Assembly (NCBI GenBank): GCA_017470735.1
Contig: JAFUYB010000021.1
Location: 20,379 to 84,378, forward strand
DNA: 64,000 nucleotides
DNA from: Lachnospiraceae bacterium
GTDB lineage: Bacteria; Bacillota; Clostridia; Lachnospirales; Lachnospiraceae
Direction of reading: 5' to 3'
Part shown: positions 33,954 through 43,485 of the stretch, in pieces
Numbering within the stretch: the first letter of the stretch is position 1
Layout: each line of letters begins with the position of its first letter
Notes under the pieces: generated by a model
What the model was told of the DNA's origin: nothing
The model's input: the letters and a program-made list of their open reading frames with translations, nothing else
The model's database searches: none
Translations under genes and position numbers: made by a program

Positions 33954-35108
33954 TCATCGCCTGATATGCTTCTTCACAGCTTCTGCCACGGTTTCGGCAA
34001 TGCGGGGATCAAAGGGCTCCGGCATGATAAATTCTTCGCTTAATTCTTCGTCGGAGACCAGCGACGCGATGGCGATGGACGCCGCGAGTTTCATATCCTC
34101 AGTGATGCGCGGCGCGCGTCCTTCCAATGCGCCTTTGAAGATCCCCGGGAACGCGATCACATTGTTGACCTGATTCGGGAAATCGCTGCGGCCGGTGCCG
34201 ATGATGCGCGCGCCTGCCTCTTTGGCGAGATCCGGCATGATCTCCGGAACCGGATTGGCCATGGCAAACAGGATGGCGTCTTTTTTCATCGATGCGACCA
34301 TTTCGGGCGTGACCACATTGGCGACAGAAACGCCGATAAAGATGTCCGTATCCTTGATCGCGTCGGCAAGCGTGCCTTCCCGGTCGGAGAGGTTGGTGTA
34401 TTTTAACATTTCCCGCTTCGCGTCGTTAAGCCTGGGTGACTTAGAGCAGACGATCCCCTGGCTGTCGCACATGGTAATCGTGGTAAAGCCGTAGCGCAGC
34501 AGCAGCTTGGCGATCGCGATGCCTGCTGAGCCCGCGCCATTGATGGCAACGGCGCAGTCTTCTTTTTTCTTGCCGATCAGCCGCAGGGCGTTGATGATGC
34601 CGGATAATACGACAATAGCGGTTCCGTGCTGGTCGTCGTGGAAGACCGGAATGGAAAGACGATCCTGCACCCGGCGTTCGATCTCAAAACAGCGCGGCGC
34701 GGCAATGTCCTCAAGGTTGATGCCTCCGAAGCCGGGCGCGAGGTTGACGATTGTATCAACCAACTCGTCCGTATTCTGGGTGTCCAGACAGATCGGGAAT
34801 GCGTTGACGCCGCCGAATTCCTTAAACAGCACGCATTTCCCTTCCATAACGGGAAGCGCGGCCTCCGGTCCGATGTTGCCCAAGCCCAGGACGGCGCTTC
34901 CGTCCGTGACAACAGCAACGGTGTTGGCCTTCATCGTATAGCGGTATACATCATCCGGGGTTTCCGCGATCTTACGGCAGGGCGCGGCAACGCCGGGCGT
35001 ATAGGCGATGGCGAGATCCTCGCGGGTATTGACATGGGATTTTGCCGTGGTATCCAGCTTGCCGTTCCATTCCAAATGCTTCTGCAGGGCAGTTTCTTCG
35101 ATCGTCAT
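33954..35108 (-). CDS. Malic enzyme (malate dehydrogenase, decarboxylating)
   Basis: A 384-residue enzyme of the short bacterial type. The start is ATG at 35106-35108, with AAAGG eight bases upstream on the minus strand; farther in-frame ATGs lack support. It converts malate to pyruvate and CO2 with NAD(P). AYTPGVAAPC and KANTVAVVTDGSAVLGLGNIGP hold the catalytic Tyr and Lys, FHDDQHGTAIV the metal site, and INGAGSAGIAIA the dinucleotide-binding motif. Cofactor preference cannot be read. The single gene has no operon partner. Supplying pyruvate for PFOR nearby is a plausible link, not shown. Confidence 0.96.
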   Translation of the reverse strand: MTIEETALQKHLEWNGKLDTTAKSHVNTREDLAIAYTPGVAAPCRKIAETPDDVYRYTMKANTVAVVTDGSAVLGLGNIGPEAALPVMEGKCVLFKEFGGVNAFPICLDTQNTDELVDTIVNLAPGFGGINLEDIAAPRCFEIERRVQDRLSIPVFHDDQHGTAIVVLSGIINALRLIGKKKEDCAVAINGAGSAGIAIAKLLLRYGFTTITMCDSQGIVCSKSPRLNDAKREMLKYTNLSDREGTLADAIKDTDIFIGVSVANVVTPEMVASMKKDAILFAMANPVPEIMPDLAKEAGARIIGTGRSDFPNQVNNVIAFPGIFKGALEGRAPRITEDMKLAASIAIASLVSDEELSEEFIMPEPFDPRIAETVAEAVKKHIRR

Positions 35109-35261
35109 AATCATTACCTTTCTTTGTGGTTTGTGTTCAGCAGCCATTATCATACCAAAAAAACTAATGCAAGGAAACAAAAATGTTTGATTTTAGAAAT
35201 ACAGCCTGCGGTCTTTCTGGCTGCCGGAAAATACCGGGGTTCATTATGCTGTAATCAGAAT

Positions 35262-35290
35262 TTGACAATCCGGTTCAAAAGTGTTATAAA
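35262..35290 (+). promoter_or_regulatory. Promoter of tRNA-Trp
   Basis: TTGACA (35262-35267), 17-bp spacer, TATAAA (35285-35290), 15 bases before the tRNA. Confidence 0.85.
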
Positions 35291-35304
35291 TATTTGGTGC
35301 GTTT

Positions 35305-35377
35305 AGGGGTATAGTTCAGTTGGTAGAACGTCGGTCTCCAAAACCGAATGTCGTGGGTTCGAGTCCTGCTACCCCTG
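35305..35377 (+). tRNA. tRNA-Trp (CCA anticodon)
   Basis: A 73-base cloverleaf. The acceptor arms AGGGGTA and TACCCCT pair and G is the discriminator. The anticodon loop TCTCCAAAA carries CCA, and GGTTCGAGTCC is the T arm and loop. The 3' CCA is not encoded. A strong promoter precedes it and a terminator follows, so it is a single-gene unit. Confidence 0.97.
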
Positions 35378-35385
35378 TGTGAAAG

Positions 35386-35416
35386 AAGCCGCTGCCTTTA
35401 AGGACAGCGGCTTTTT
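35386..35416 (+). terminator. Terminator after tRNA-Trp
   Basis: AAGCCGCTG (35386-35394) and CAGCGGCTT (35405-35413) pair perfectly, followed by T to 35416. Confidence 0.9.
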
Positions 35417-35449
35417 CATGCAGAGGATCTAAGGAACTGTTCATAAATT

Positions 35450-36334
35450 TCAAAGCGGTATTTCCTGCGGCGTTCTTTTGCTGAATATATAATAAGAAGT
35501 AAAACCGCAATCCCGCAGCAGTTCCGGCAGTTTGGCAAAACCAATGGCAACATCCGCGGGTTTGTGGGCATCTGCTCCGATTGTGACCATCCGGCCGCCG
35601 AGCTCGTGGTAGCGTTTAAGCATCTGCCGCGACGGATTTGGTTCGGAAAAGCCGTATCGGTAGGGAGCGGTATTGACTTCAAGCGCTTTGTCGTGCCGGA
35701 TTAAAAATTCAAATATGGCGTCGACAACGGAAGCATGATCATGGTAATGCAAGATGCCGTCAGATGCCGGGGCAAGTCCGGATGGCTGAGGGGCATCGGA
35801 GCTGATTGCGGCGTTTGTCTGCCGGCTGCGGCGGGATTTGGCGACTCGCTGTCCATACCGTGAAATGTAGTCGATGTGGCCGAGGGCGTCAAAGTCTGGA
35901 AATGCTTCTATGTTTTCCAATGTACATTCAAAATAGTACTGATAGGTCTCGCGGAAGTCACGGTTTTCCCAGAATTCGTCATAATAAGGATCGGCTCGGT
36001 CGAGCTGATGGACGGAACCGATCACAAAATCAAAATCGTTTTCGGTAAGAAGGGCATGGTGTTTGTCGGTCAAATGCGTCTGCAGGCCGAGTTCTAATCC
36101 AATGTGAACAGAAAAATGATCATCTGTATATTCCGCAGCTAAAGTCTGCATTTCTGTAAGATAGTTTGGAACATCGAGATCAAATTTATGCGGCAGTGTC
36201 GGGAAATCCCAGTCCAGATGATCAGTAAAGGTCAGGCCGGACAGCCCTTTCGCTTTAGCGGAAGCGATCATTTCTGTTGGAATGGCCTCGCTGTCTCCGG
36301 ACCATTTTGTGTGCATATGTGTGTCATAAAGCAT
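35450..36334 (-). CDS. PHP-domain phosphoesterase, HisJ-type histidinol-phosphatase-like
   Basis: A 294-residue protein. The PHP metal motifs are visible: DTHMHTKWSGD at the start, FTDHLDWD, GLELG, IGSVHQLD, GHIDYISRYG, and IGADAHKPADV near the end. This is the order in the HisJ family, which removes phosphate from histidinol phosphate in histidine synthesis. No other his gene is near, so a different phosphoester is possible. A low-complexity loop (about residues 165-195, rich in Ser, Arg, Pro) interrupts the usual core. The N-terminal DTHMHTK is correct, so the start at 36334 is sound. Confidence 0.9.
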   Translation of the reverse strand: MLYDTHMHTKWSGDSEAIPTEMIASAKAKGLSGLTFTDHLDWDFPTLPHKFDLDVPNYLTEMQTLAAEYTDDHFSVHIGLELGLQTHLTDKHHALLTENDFDFVIGSVHQLDRADPYYDEFWENRDFRETYQYYFECTLENIEAFPDFDALGHIDYISRYGQRVAKSRRSRQTNAAISSDAPQPSGLAPASDGILHYHDHASVVDAIFEFLIRHDKALEVNTAPYRYGFSEPNPSRQMLKRYHELGGRMVTIGADAHKPADVAIGFAKLPELLRDCGFTSYYIFSKRTPQEIPL

Positions 36335-36519
36335 ATTTGTCCTCGTTTCATTTCCTTTTTCGTGATCCGCATAAAAGTGTAACAGAAAGGGAACGGATTG
36401 TGTAGATTTTTCAAGGATAATTCGTCAAACTGTGTTTTTTTAGAAAAAGTGATTCTGAAGCCTTGGTCTGCCATTGGTAAAAATTTCCAAAATTTATCTG
36501 CAATCCCGAAGATTTCCTA

Positions 36520-36548
36520 TTGATTTTTTATAGAAATACTTTTATTAT
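36520..36548 (+). promoter_or_regulatory. Promoter of the PFOR gene
   Basis: TTGATT (36520-36525), 17-bp spacer, TATTAT (36543-36548). A leader hairpin GCTGAC/GTCAGC (36564-36569, 36574-36579) follows, before AGGAGG and ATG 36622. Confidence 0.65.
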
Positions 36549-36621
36549 TATTGCTAAGGGTCTGCTGACGGTGGTCAGCGGGCATTTTGGACATTTATCA
36601 ACCCGGCTAGGAGGAGAAAGT

Positions 36622-39600
36622 ATGAAAAGAGCTATGAAAACCATGGATGGCAACCATGCTGCGGCACATGCTTCTTATGCATTTACCGATGTGGCTGCGA
36701 TCTATCCGATCACGCCGTCTTCCGTGATGGCAGAGGCGACTGACGAATGGGCGACCGCCGGTCGCAAGAATATCTTCGGGCGCACCGTACAGGTGACCGA
36801 GATGCAGTCAGAGGCTGGTGCTGCAGGTACCGTACACGGTTCGCTGGCAGCAGGCGCGCTGACGACGACTTATACCGCTTCACAGGGATTGCTTCTGATG
36901 ATCCCGAATCTGTACAAGGTAGCGGGTGAGAACCTGCCGGGCGTATTCAATGTATCCGCGCGATGCATTTCATCCCATGCGCTGAATATTTTCGGCGACC
37001 ACTCCGACGTATATGCCTGCCGTCAGACCGGCGTGGCGATGCTCTGCGAGTCTTCCGTACAGGAAGTTATGGATCTGACTCCGGTAGCGCATATGGCAGC
37101 GATCAAGGGCAAGGTACCGTTCATCAACTTCTTTGATGGCTTCCGTACATCCCACGAGATTCAGAAGATCGAGACCTGGGATTATGAAGATCTCAAGGAA
37201 ATGGTCGACATGGACGCGATCGATGAGTTCCGTGCCAACGCGCTGAATCCGAACCATCCTCGTGAGATGGGTTCCGCGCAGAATCCGGACATCTTCTTCC
37301 AGACCCGTGAGGCATGCAACGAGTTCTATGACAAGCTGCCTGCGATCGTGACCGAGTACATGGACAAGGTCAATGCCAAGATCGGCACGGATTACAAGCT
37401 GTTCAATTACTATGGCGCACCGGATGCTGAGCGCATCATCATCGCTATGGGCTCTGTCTGCGAGACGATCGACGAGACGATCGACTACCTGATGGGCAAG
37501 GGCGAGAAGGTCGGCGTTGTCAAGGTACGCCTGTACCGTCCGTTCGTAGCGAGCGCGCTGGTTGACGCGATTCCGGATACGGTAAAGCACATTTCCGTAC
37601 TTGACCGTACCAAGGAGCCGGGTTCCCTCGGCGAACCGCTGTATCTCGATGTCGTGGCTGCACTCAAGGGCACGAAGTTCGAGAGCGTGGAAGTATTCGG
37701 CGGACGCTATGGCCTGGGTTCAAAGGATACGACGAGCGCTGATATCATCGCGACATTCCACAATACGGACAAGCCGCGCTTCACGCTGTCCATTACCGAC
37801 GATGTGACGAATCTGTCCCTGCCTCGCACCGAGACGCCGGTGACGGCTCCGGAAGGCACGACAGCCTGCAAGTTCTGGGGCTTGGGCGCAGACGGTACAG
37901 TCGGCGCGAATAAAAACTCGATCAAGATCATCGGTGACAACACCGATATGTACGCACAGGCATATTTCGATTATGACTCCAAGAAGTCAGGCGGCGTGAC
38001 GATTTCCCACCTGCGCTTCGGTCATACGCCGATCAAGTCGACCTATCTGATTTCCCAGGCGAATTTCGTGGCCTGCCACTGTACAGCGTACATCTACAAG
38101 TACAACATGGTTCAGGATCTGGTGCCGGGCGGTACTTTCCTGTTCAATACGCAGTGGACCGTTGACGAGCTTGAGGAGAAGCTGCCGGGCCAGGTGAAGC
38201 GTTACATCGCTGAGAACGACATCAACTTTTACATCATCGACGGCGTCAAGATCGGTAAAGAGATCGGCCTCGGCAACCGCATCAACACGGTACTGCAGTC
38301 CGCATTCTTCAAGCTGACAGAGCTGATCCCGGCGGATGAGGTCATCCAGCTGATGAAGGACGCTGCGACGGCTTCCTATTCCAAGAAGGGTGATGACATC
38401 GTCAAGATGAATCACGACGCGATCGATGCCGGCGCCAATGCGGTGATCAAGGTTGATGTACCGGAGAGCTGGAAGAACGCGGAAGATACAGACCTGACCG
38501 TAGCGCTTCGCCAGGACCGTGCCGATGTCATGGACTTTGTCAAGGACATCCAGAGCAAGGTCAACGGACAGCAGGGCAACACGATTCCGGTTTCCGTAGT
38601 AAAGAAGTACGCAGACGGTTCCACGCCGAGCGGTACATCCGCACACGAGAAGCGCGGCGTCGCGACCGATGTTCCGGTATGGGATGTAACAAAGTGTATC
38701 CAGTGTAACCAGTGTTCTTATGTCTGCCCGCATGCAGCAGTCCGTCCGGTTGCCATGACCGAGGAAGAAGCTGCGGCAGCACCGGAAGGAATGCCGATGA
38801 AGGATATGACCGGCATGCCGGGCAAGAAGTTCGCGATTGTTGTATCTTCTTACGACTGCACGGGCTGCGGTTCCTGCGTCAATGTCTGCCCGGACAAGGT
38901 ACAGGCACTGTCGATGGCTTCCTTCGAGGAGAACGAAGAGCAGCAGAAGTACTTCGATTATGCAGTGACGCTTCCGGAAAAGGAAGATGTTCTCGAAAAG
39001 TTCAAGATGGATACAGTCAAGGGTTCGCAGTTCAAGCAGCCGCTGCTTGAGTTCTCGGGCGCTTGCGGCGGATGCGGCGAGACTCCGTATGCGAAGCTGC
39101 TGACACAGCTGTTCGGTGACCGTATGTACATCGCGAACGCGACAGGATGCTCCTCGATCTGGGGCAACTCCTCACCGTCCACGCCGTACACGATCAACAA
39201 GAAGGGACATGGTCCTGCATGGTCCAACTCCTTGTTTGAGGATGCGGCAGAGTTCGGCTATGGTATGCTTCTTGGTTCCAAGGCAGTCCGTGAGAGACTG
39301 GCAGAGCAGCTCGATACGCTTTGCGAGACAGCAGGCGACGATGTCAAGAACGCTGTCAAGGAGTGGAAGGATACGTATGGCAGCGGCGTTGCCAACGGTC
39401 CGGCTACTGACAAGCTGATCGCGGCTCTTGAAGCAGACGGCAGCGATGCGGCAAAGGCTATTTTGAAAGAAAAAGATTTCCTGTCCAAGAAGTCACAGTG
39501 GGTATTCGGCGGTGACGGATGGGCATACGATATCGGCTTCGGCGGCGTGGATCATATCCTTGCGTCCGGAAGGGATATCAATGTCATGGTTTACGATACC

Positions 39601-40149
39601 GAGGTTTACTCCAACACCGGCGGTCAGTCCTCCAAGGCGACTCCGGCAGCGGCAGTGGCACAGTTCGCGGCAGGCGGCAAGGAGACTAAGAAGAAGGATC
39701 TCGCCGGCATCGCGATGACTTACGGTTATGTCTATGTGGCTCATATCGCAATGGGCGCGGACATGAATCAGTGCGTCAAGGCTCTCGCAGAGGCAGAGGC
39801 TTATCCGGGACCGTCGCTGATCATCGCTTACGCTCCGTGCATCAACCACGGTATCCGTAAGGGTATGTCCAAGGCACAGACCGAAGAGAAGCTGGCAGTG
39901 GATGCAGGTTACTGGTTCAACTTCCGTTACAACCCGGCACTGGCAGAGCAGGGCAAGGATGCGTTCTCGCTTGATTCCAAGGAGCCGAGCGGAGACTTCC
40001 AGGAATTCATCAAGGGTGAGGCCCGCTATGCTTCGCTGATGAAGGTTGACAAGGACAAGGCTGCGAAGCTCTTTGAGAAGAACGAAGCGGATCACAAGGC
40101 TTATCGCAAGCACTTGGAGAAGCTGGTGACGCTGTATTCGGCTGACTAA
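36622..40149 (+). CDS. nifJ: Pyruvate:ferredoxin (flavodoxin) oxidoreductase
   Basis: A 1175-residue single-chain PFOR that oxidises pyruvate to acetyl-CoA and CO2, reducing ferredoxin. The start is ATG 36622 after AGGAGG. The domains in order are: domain I with YPITPSSVMAE; domain II; the gamma-like domain; a ferredoxin domain with two [4Fe-4S] motifs (CIQCNQCSYVCPHA and CTGCGSCVNVCPD); and the thiamine-diphosphate domain with CGGCGETPYAKL and GDGWAYDIGFGG. The codons are biased to C-ending, highly expressed type (for example AAG, ATC, CTG), unlike the rest of the window, which fits an abundant enzyme. It has its own promoter and terminator. It marks a strict anaerobe. Confidence 0.98.
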   Translation: MKRAMKTMDGNHAAAHASYAFTDVAAIYPITPSSVMAEATDEWATAGRKNIFGRTVQVTEMQSEAGAAGTVHGSLAAGALTTTYTASQGLLLMIPNLYKVAGENLPGVFNVSARCISSHALNIFGDHSDVYACRQTGVAMLCESSVQEVMDLTPVAHMAAIKGKVPFINFFDGFRTSHEIQKIETWDYEDLKEMVDMDAIDEFRANALNPNHPREMGSAQNPDIFFQTREACNEFYDKLPAIVTEYMDKVNAKIGTDYKLFNYYGAPDAERIIIAMGSVCETIDETIDYLMGKGEKVGVVKVRLYRPFVASALVDAIPDTVKHISVLDRTKEPGSLGEPLYLDVVAALKGTKFESVEVFGGRYGLGSKDTTSADIIATFHNTDKPRFTLSITDDVTNLSLPRTETPVTAPEGTTACKFWGLGADGTVGANKNSIKIIGDNTDMYAQAYFDYDSKKSGGVTISHLRFGHTPIKSTYLISQANFVACHCTAYIYKYNMVQDLVPGGTFLFNTQWTVDELEEKLPGQVKRYIAENDINFYIIDGVKIGKEIGLGNRINTVLQSAFFKLTELIPADEVIQLMKDAATASYSKKGDDIVKMNHDAIDAGANAVIKVDVPESWKNAEDTDLTVALRQDRADVMDFVKDIQSKVNGQQGNTIPVSVVKKYADGSTPSGTSAHEKRGVATDVPVWDVTKCIQCNQCSYVCPHAAVRPVAMTEEEAAAAPEGMPMKDMTGMPGKKFAIVVSSYDCTGCGSCVNVCPDKVQALSMASFEENEEQQKYFDYAVTLPEKEDVLEKFKMDTVKGSQFKQPLLEFSGACGGCGETPYAKLLTQLFGDRMYIANATGCSSIWGNSSPSTPYTINKKGHGPAWSNSLFEDAAEFGYGMLLGSKAVRERLAEQLDTLCETAGDDVKNAVKEWKDTYGSGVANGPATDKLIAALEADGSDAAKAILKEKDFLSKKSQWVFGGDGWAYDIGFGGVDHILASGRDINVMVYDTEVYSNTGGQSSKATPAAAVAQFAAGGKETKKKDLAGIAMTYGYVYVAHIAMGADMNQCVKALAEAEAYPGPSLIIAYAPCINHGIRKGMSKAQTEEKLAVDAGYWFNFRYNPALAEQGKDAFSLDSKEPSGDFQEFIKGEARYASLMKVDKDKAAKLFEKNEADHKAYRKHLEKLVTLYSAD

Positions 40150-40242
40150 TGAATGGGAGCGTGATCCTTTAAAGCGCGCATCCTATGAAAGGCAAGCTTT
40201 AGGGAGACGATCATACAGTCATAGAGAGTTTATGCGTTGAAG

Positions 40243-40294
40243 AAATGTGCCTGTTGCGGCGATTCCGTTTGGGATGCTGTGGCAGGCACATTTT
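40243..40294 (+). terminator. Terminator after the PFOR gene
   Basis: AAATGTGCCTG (40243-40253) and CAGGCACATTT (40283-40293) form an 11-bp stem with a long structured loop; T-rich to about 40299. Confidence 0.8.
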
Positions 40295-40340
40295 GCTTTA
40301 ACGGCGCAGAAAAATTATCAGAAATAATGGACACGCTCTG

Positions 40341-40369
40341 TTTACAAAAGCTATGGAAAATGATAATAT
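40341..40369 (+). promoter_or_regulatory. Promoter of the Arg/Asp-rich protein gene
   Basis: TTTACA (40341-40346), 17-bp spacer, TAATAT (40364-40369), 55 bases before ATG 40424. Confidence 0.65.
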
Positions 40370-40423
40370 AGTTCTATATGTTGTGGTTTCAGTTATTTCC
40401 AGGCACAAGAGGAGATAAGCGTT

Positions 40424-41662
40424 ATGTATGAATCGGATACGGCAAAGCGTTTTGACAGAGATGAGGAATATCAGGAGGAGCGTCGGGACGACGGGTACGG
40501 TCGCAGGGAGCGGGAAGCGTCATACCGCGAAGACGATTACCGCGATGACCGCAGGGAGGATTACCGTGACAGCCGCCGTGAAAGCAGGGATGATTACCGC
40601 GATGACCGGCGCGGCTATCGAGAGGACTCTTTCCGGGACTACCGCGACAGCCGCCGGGATGACCGGGGCTACCGCAACGGACGCTACGAGGATTCCTATC
40701 GCAATGTGAGACGCGATTTTTACGAATATGACGAGCCGGGTCGGGGACGCCGCGGAGCGGACTATGACCAGGGATATGACCGCAGGGATGCCAGGTATGA
40801 TTCCCGCGGCAGAAGTTATGAAGACGAACGCCGTACGGACTTTGGGGATGACCGCAGAGGCGTTTTTCCCGATGACAGGGCTGACCGCGGCAAGGCTTTC
40901 GATGAGTCGTTCCAGGCTCAGATGGATTCGTTCAAGGACAAGGCGCGCCAGTTGCAGGAGATCATTGACGACAGGCAGGCGCGGGTTGATGAGCTTGAGC
41001 GCACCGTAGCGGAGCTTGGTGATGAGAACCACAAATTGCAGGACGCTTTGGAAAAGAGCCGCCAGGAGACCGGCGACTACGCGGTCGATATTGACGAGCA
41101 GGTCAACCGTCTCTCCGAGCTTTTAGGCAAGGATATGGGCGATATGGAGCAGCGTATTTCCGACCGGATCGCCGAGCTGCCGTTGCAGATGCCCGGTGAG
41201 ATGCAGGAGATTACCTTTGATACGGATGCGCTGACCCAGAGCATTGAGCGTCAGTCGCAGCAGATGGAGAAATTATTCTCTTCCATTTCTGAAAAGCTCG
41301 AAGCGATCATTGATACGCAGAAGTCGGCATCGGAACAGTCTTTCGACGCGGTGTTCTCCGATCAAAAGAGCTTTTTGTCCAATTCGATGCTGACGCAGGA
41401 AAAGAAGCTGTCGGATTCGCTGAACGGCATGAGCCGCCAGCTTGACGGCATGAAAGACGAGCTTTCGGAAAAGATCCATTCCGAGGATGTCAAGGTCTAC
41501 CGCAATCTGCAGGACTTCATCCAGGAGCAGGATCACAGCGAGGAGGAAGAAAAGAAACTGCTGAAGCGTTACAAGTCGCTTCGCAACCGTGAGTATATCA
41601 ATATGGTGCTGACTGTCGTGGACATTATTTTGGGGGTTATGTTCCTGTTGGTTATCATGTAA
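40424..41662 (+). CDS. Arg/Asp-rich, coiled-coil, tail-anchored membrane protein
   Basis: A 412-residue protein with three parts. Residues 1-155 are a low-complexity mixed-charge region dominated by Arg, Asp, Tyr, Glu and Ser, with repeated DDYRDDRR and RDSRRD units. Residues 160-385 are predicted coiled coil, including KARQLQEIIDDRQARVDELE and long heptad-like stretches. Residues 390-412 are one hydrophobic helix (NMVLTVVDIILGVMFLLVIM) at the extreme C-terminus, so the protein is anchored by its tail with the bulk in the cytosol. I know no family name. Such a layout could make a condensate- or scaffold-like membrane protein. It is 14 bases from the pyrophosphatase gene, probably one operon. 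Confidence 0.8.
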   Translation: MYESDTAKRFDRDEEYQEERRDDGYGRREREASYREDDYRDDRREDYRDSRRESRDDYRDDRRGYREDSFRDYRDSRRDDRGYRNGRYEDSYRNVRRDFYEYDEPGRGRRGADYDQGYDRRDARYDSRGRSYEDERRTDFGDDRRGVFPDDRADRGKAFDESFQAQMDSFKDKARQLQEIIDDRQARVDELERTVAELGDENHKLQDALEKSRQETGDYAVDIDEQVNRLSELLGKDMGDMEQRISDRIAELPLQMPGEMQEITFDTDALTQSIERQSQQMEKLFSSISEKLEAIIDTQKSASEQSFDAVFSDQKSFLSNSMLTQEKKLSDSLNGMSRQLDGMKDELSEKIHSEDVKVYRNLQDFIQEQDHSEEEEKKLLKRYKSLRNREYINMVLTVVDIILGVMFLLVIM

Positions 41663-41675
41663 AGGGGGATACTAT

Positions 41676-43346
41676 ATGGGGGACAGCAATCAGGCAAAAC
41701 AGGTGTGGGTGATCGGGCACAAGAATCCTGATACGGATGCGATCTGCGCGGCGATCACTTACGCGAATTTAAAAAATAAGACAAGCGACGGGACTGTGAC
41801 CTATGTCCCGAAACGCTGCGGCAATTTAAATGGCGAGACATCCTATGTGCTGAAGCGGTTTGGCGTGGATCTGCCCGAATTTGTGGGGAATGTCGGGGCG
41901 CAGGTCAAGGATGTGGATTTTCGCCGGACTGTGGGGATCAAAGGGCGGCTGTCCTTGAAGCGCGCATGGGAAATGATGAAAGAAATGAAGGTCGTGGCGC
42001 TTCCCGTGCTGGGCGAAGACAATCATCTGGACGGAATGATCGTAAATGGTGACCTGGCGCGTACCTACATGGATATGATCGACAACTGCGAGCTGTCGCG
42101 TGCCAATACGCCATACAGAAATATCATTGATACGATTGAGGGAACCTTGATCACGGGTGACAAGACGGCATGCTTCAACAAGGGCAAAGTCGTGGTTGCC
42201 GCCGGGAATCACAAGACCATGCGGGAATACATCGAAGAGGGCGATCTGGTCATCCTCGGCAATGTCGAGGAGCGGCAGATGGTTGCCTTATCCTGCAAGC
42301 CGTCTTGCATGATCGTGACGGCGGAGACTTTCCTGCCGCCGGAGGTGATCGAGGAGGCGATGGCGATCGACTGCGTTCTGATCATGACGCCGTTTGATTC
42401 GTTTACCGTAGCGAGACTGATCAATCAGAGCATACCCGTTGAGTATTTTATGACCAAGGGCAATCTGATCACATTTTTCCAGGATGATTACATTGAAGAC
42501 ATCACGGATACACTTGCGAAAGTGCGCCACCGTTCGTTCCCGGTCTTGAATGACAAGCACCAGTATGTCGGCATGTTTTCTCGCCGGCATTTGATGGAGA
42601 TGCATAAAAAGCAGATCATCTTGGTCGACCACAATGAGTTCTCGCAGGCTGTGGACGGCGTGGAAGACGCTGAGCTTTTGGAGATCATTGACCATCACAG
42701 GATCGGCGGCCATCAGACGAATCTGCCCGTATTCTTCCGCAACCAGCCGTTAGGCTGCTCGAATACGATCATCTATCATATGTACAAGGAGCAGGGCGTG
42801 GAAATCGAGCCGAAGATAGCCGGACTGATGCTGTCCGCGATTCTTTCGGATACGCTGATGTTCAAGTCGCCCACCTGCACGCCGGTCGATGTGGCAGCGG
42901 GCAAGGAGCTTGCCAAGATTGTGGGCGTGAATTACGAAGAGCACGCGATGGCGATGTTTGAGGCGGGCAGTGATTTCGGGGACAAGACTTCCAAGGAAAT
43001 TCTGTTCACCGATTTCAAGATCTTCTCTCAGGGCGAGACGAAGTTCGGCGTGTCGCAGGTGAGCGTGGTTTCGCAGAATCAGATCGACAATCTCTCTCCG
43101 GGGATTGCGGAGTGTCTGGAGGACGCGATGACAGAAAAAGGGATCCATATGATCTTTGTCATGCTGACCAATGTGATCGAGCAGAAGTCGGATGTCCTGT
43201 GCGCCGGAAAGCACGCGGATACCGTGATCGCCAATGGCTTCGGAGAGAATGCCGTGACCGGAGCGGGGACGGCGACGCTCCCCGGAGTGGTTTCCCGCAA
43301 AAAGCAGATGGTGCCGTCGCTGACGGCAGGTCTGCAGCAGATGTAA
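41676..43346 (+). CDS. ppaC: Manganese-dependent inorganic pyrophosphatase with CBS/DRTGG insert
   Basis: A 556-residue family II pyrophosphatase of the regulated type. It hydrolyses PPi to phosphate. The DHH domain begins VIGHKNPDTDAICAAI. A CBS pair (about residues 70-130 and 255-315) flanks a DRTGG domain (about 140-250). The catalytic DHH is D339-H340-H341 (EIIDHHRIGG), and the DHHA2 part ends SRKKQMVPSLTAGL. CBS-PPases are inhibited by AMP/ADP and activated by ATP or ApnA through these inserts, so energy state probably controls it. The length fits the CBS-DRTGG class. GGGGGAT lies before ATG 41676. Confidence 0.97.
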   Translation: MGDSNQAKQVWVIGHKNPDTDAICAAITYANLKNKTSDGTVTYVPKRCGNLNGETSYVLKRFGVDLPEFVGNVGAQVKDVDFRRTVGIKGRLSLKRAWEMMKEMKVVALPVLGEDNHLDGMIVNGDLARTYMDMIDNCELSRANTPYRNIIDTIEGTLITGDKTACFNKGKVVVAAGNHKTMREYIEEGDLVILGNVEERQMVALSCKPSCMIVTAETFLPPEVIEEAMAIDCVLIMTPFDSFTVARLINQSIPVEYFMTKGNLITFFQDDYIEDITDTLAKVRHRSFPVLNDKHQYVGMFSRRHLMEMHKKQIILVDHNEFSQAVDGVEDAELLEIIDHHRIGGHQTNLPVFFRNQPLGCSNTIIYHMYKEQGVEIEPKIAGLMLSAILSDTLMFKSPTCTPVDVAAGKELAKIVGVNYEEHAMAMFEAGSDFGDKTSKEILFTDFKIFSQGETKFGVSQVSVVSQNQIDNLSPGIAECLEDAMTEKGIHMIFVMLTNVIEQKSDVLCAGKHADTVIANGFGENAVTGAGTATLPGVVSRKKQMVPSLTAGLQQM

Positions 43347-43360
43347 AATGTTACAAAAAC

Positions 43361-43389
43361 TTTACATTCTTTCTCAAATGTAGTAGAAT
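43361..43389 (+). promoter_or_regulatory. Promoter of the ireB-ruvX-DUF1292 operon
   Basis: TTTACA (43361-43366), 17-bp spacer, TAGAAT (43384-43389), about 97 bases before the ireB start. Confidence 0.7.
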
Positions 43390-43485
43390 TGATTGGAATA
43401 TAAGGTTGGAGAGCAGGCTGGCCGTAAAAAGGAAAAACGCATTCAACAAAAATGGCAACCTGAAGCTGGCAGGAAGGGGAGACCT

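Noticed and set aside
37987..38733. 248-codon minus-strand frame inside the PFOR gene
   Set aside because: It is a by-product of strong codon bias in PFOR and has no start signal.
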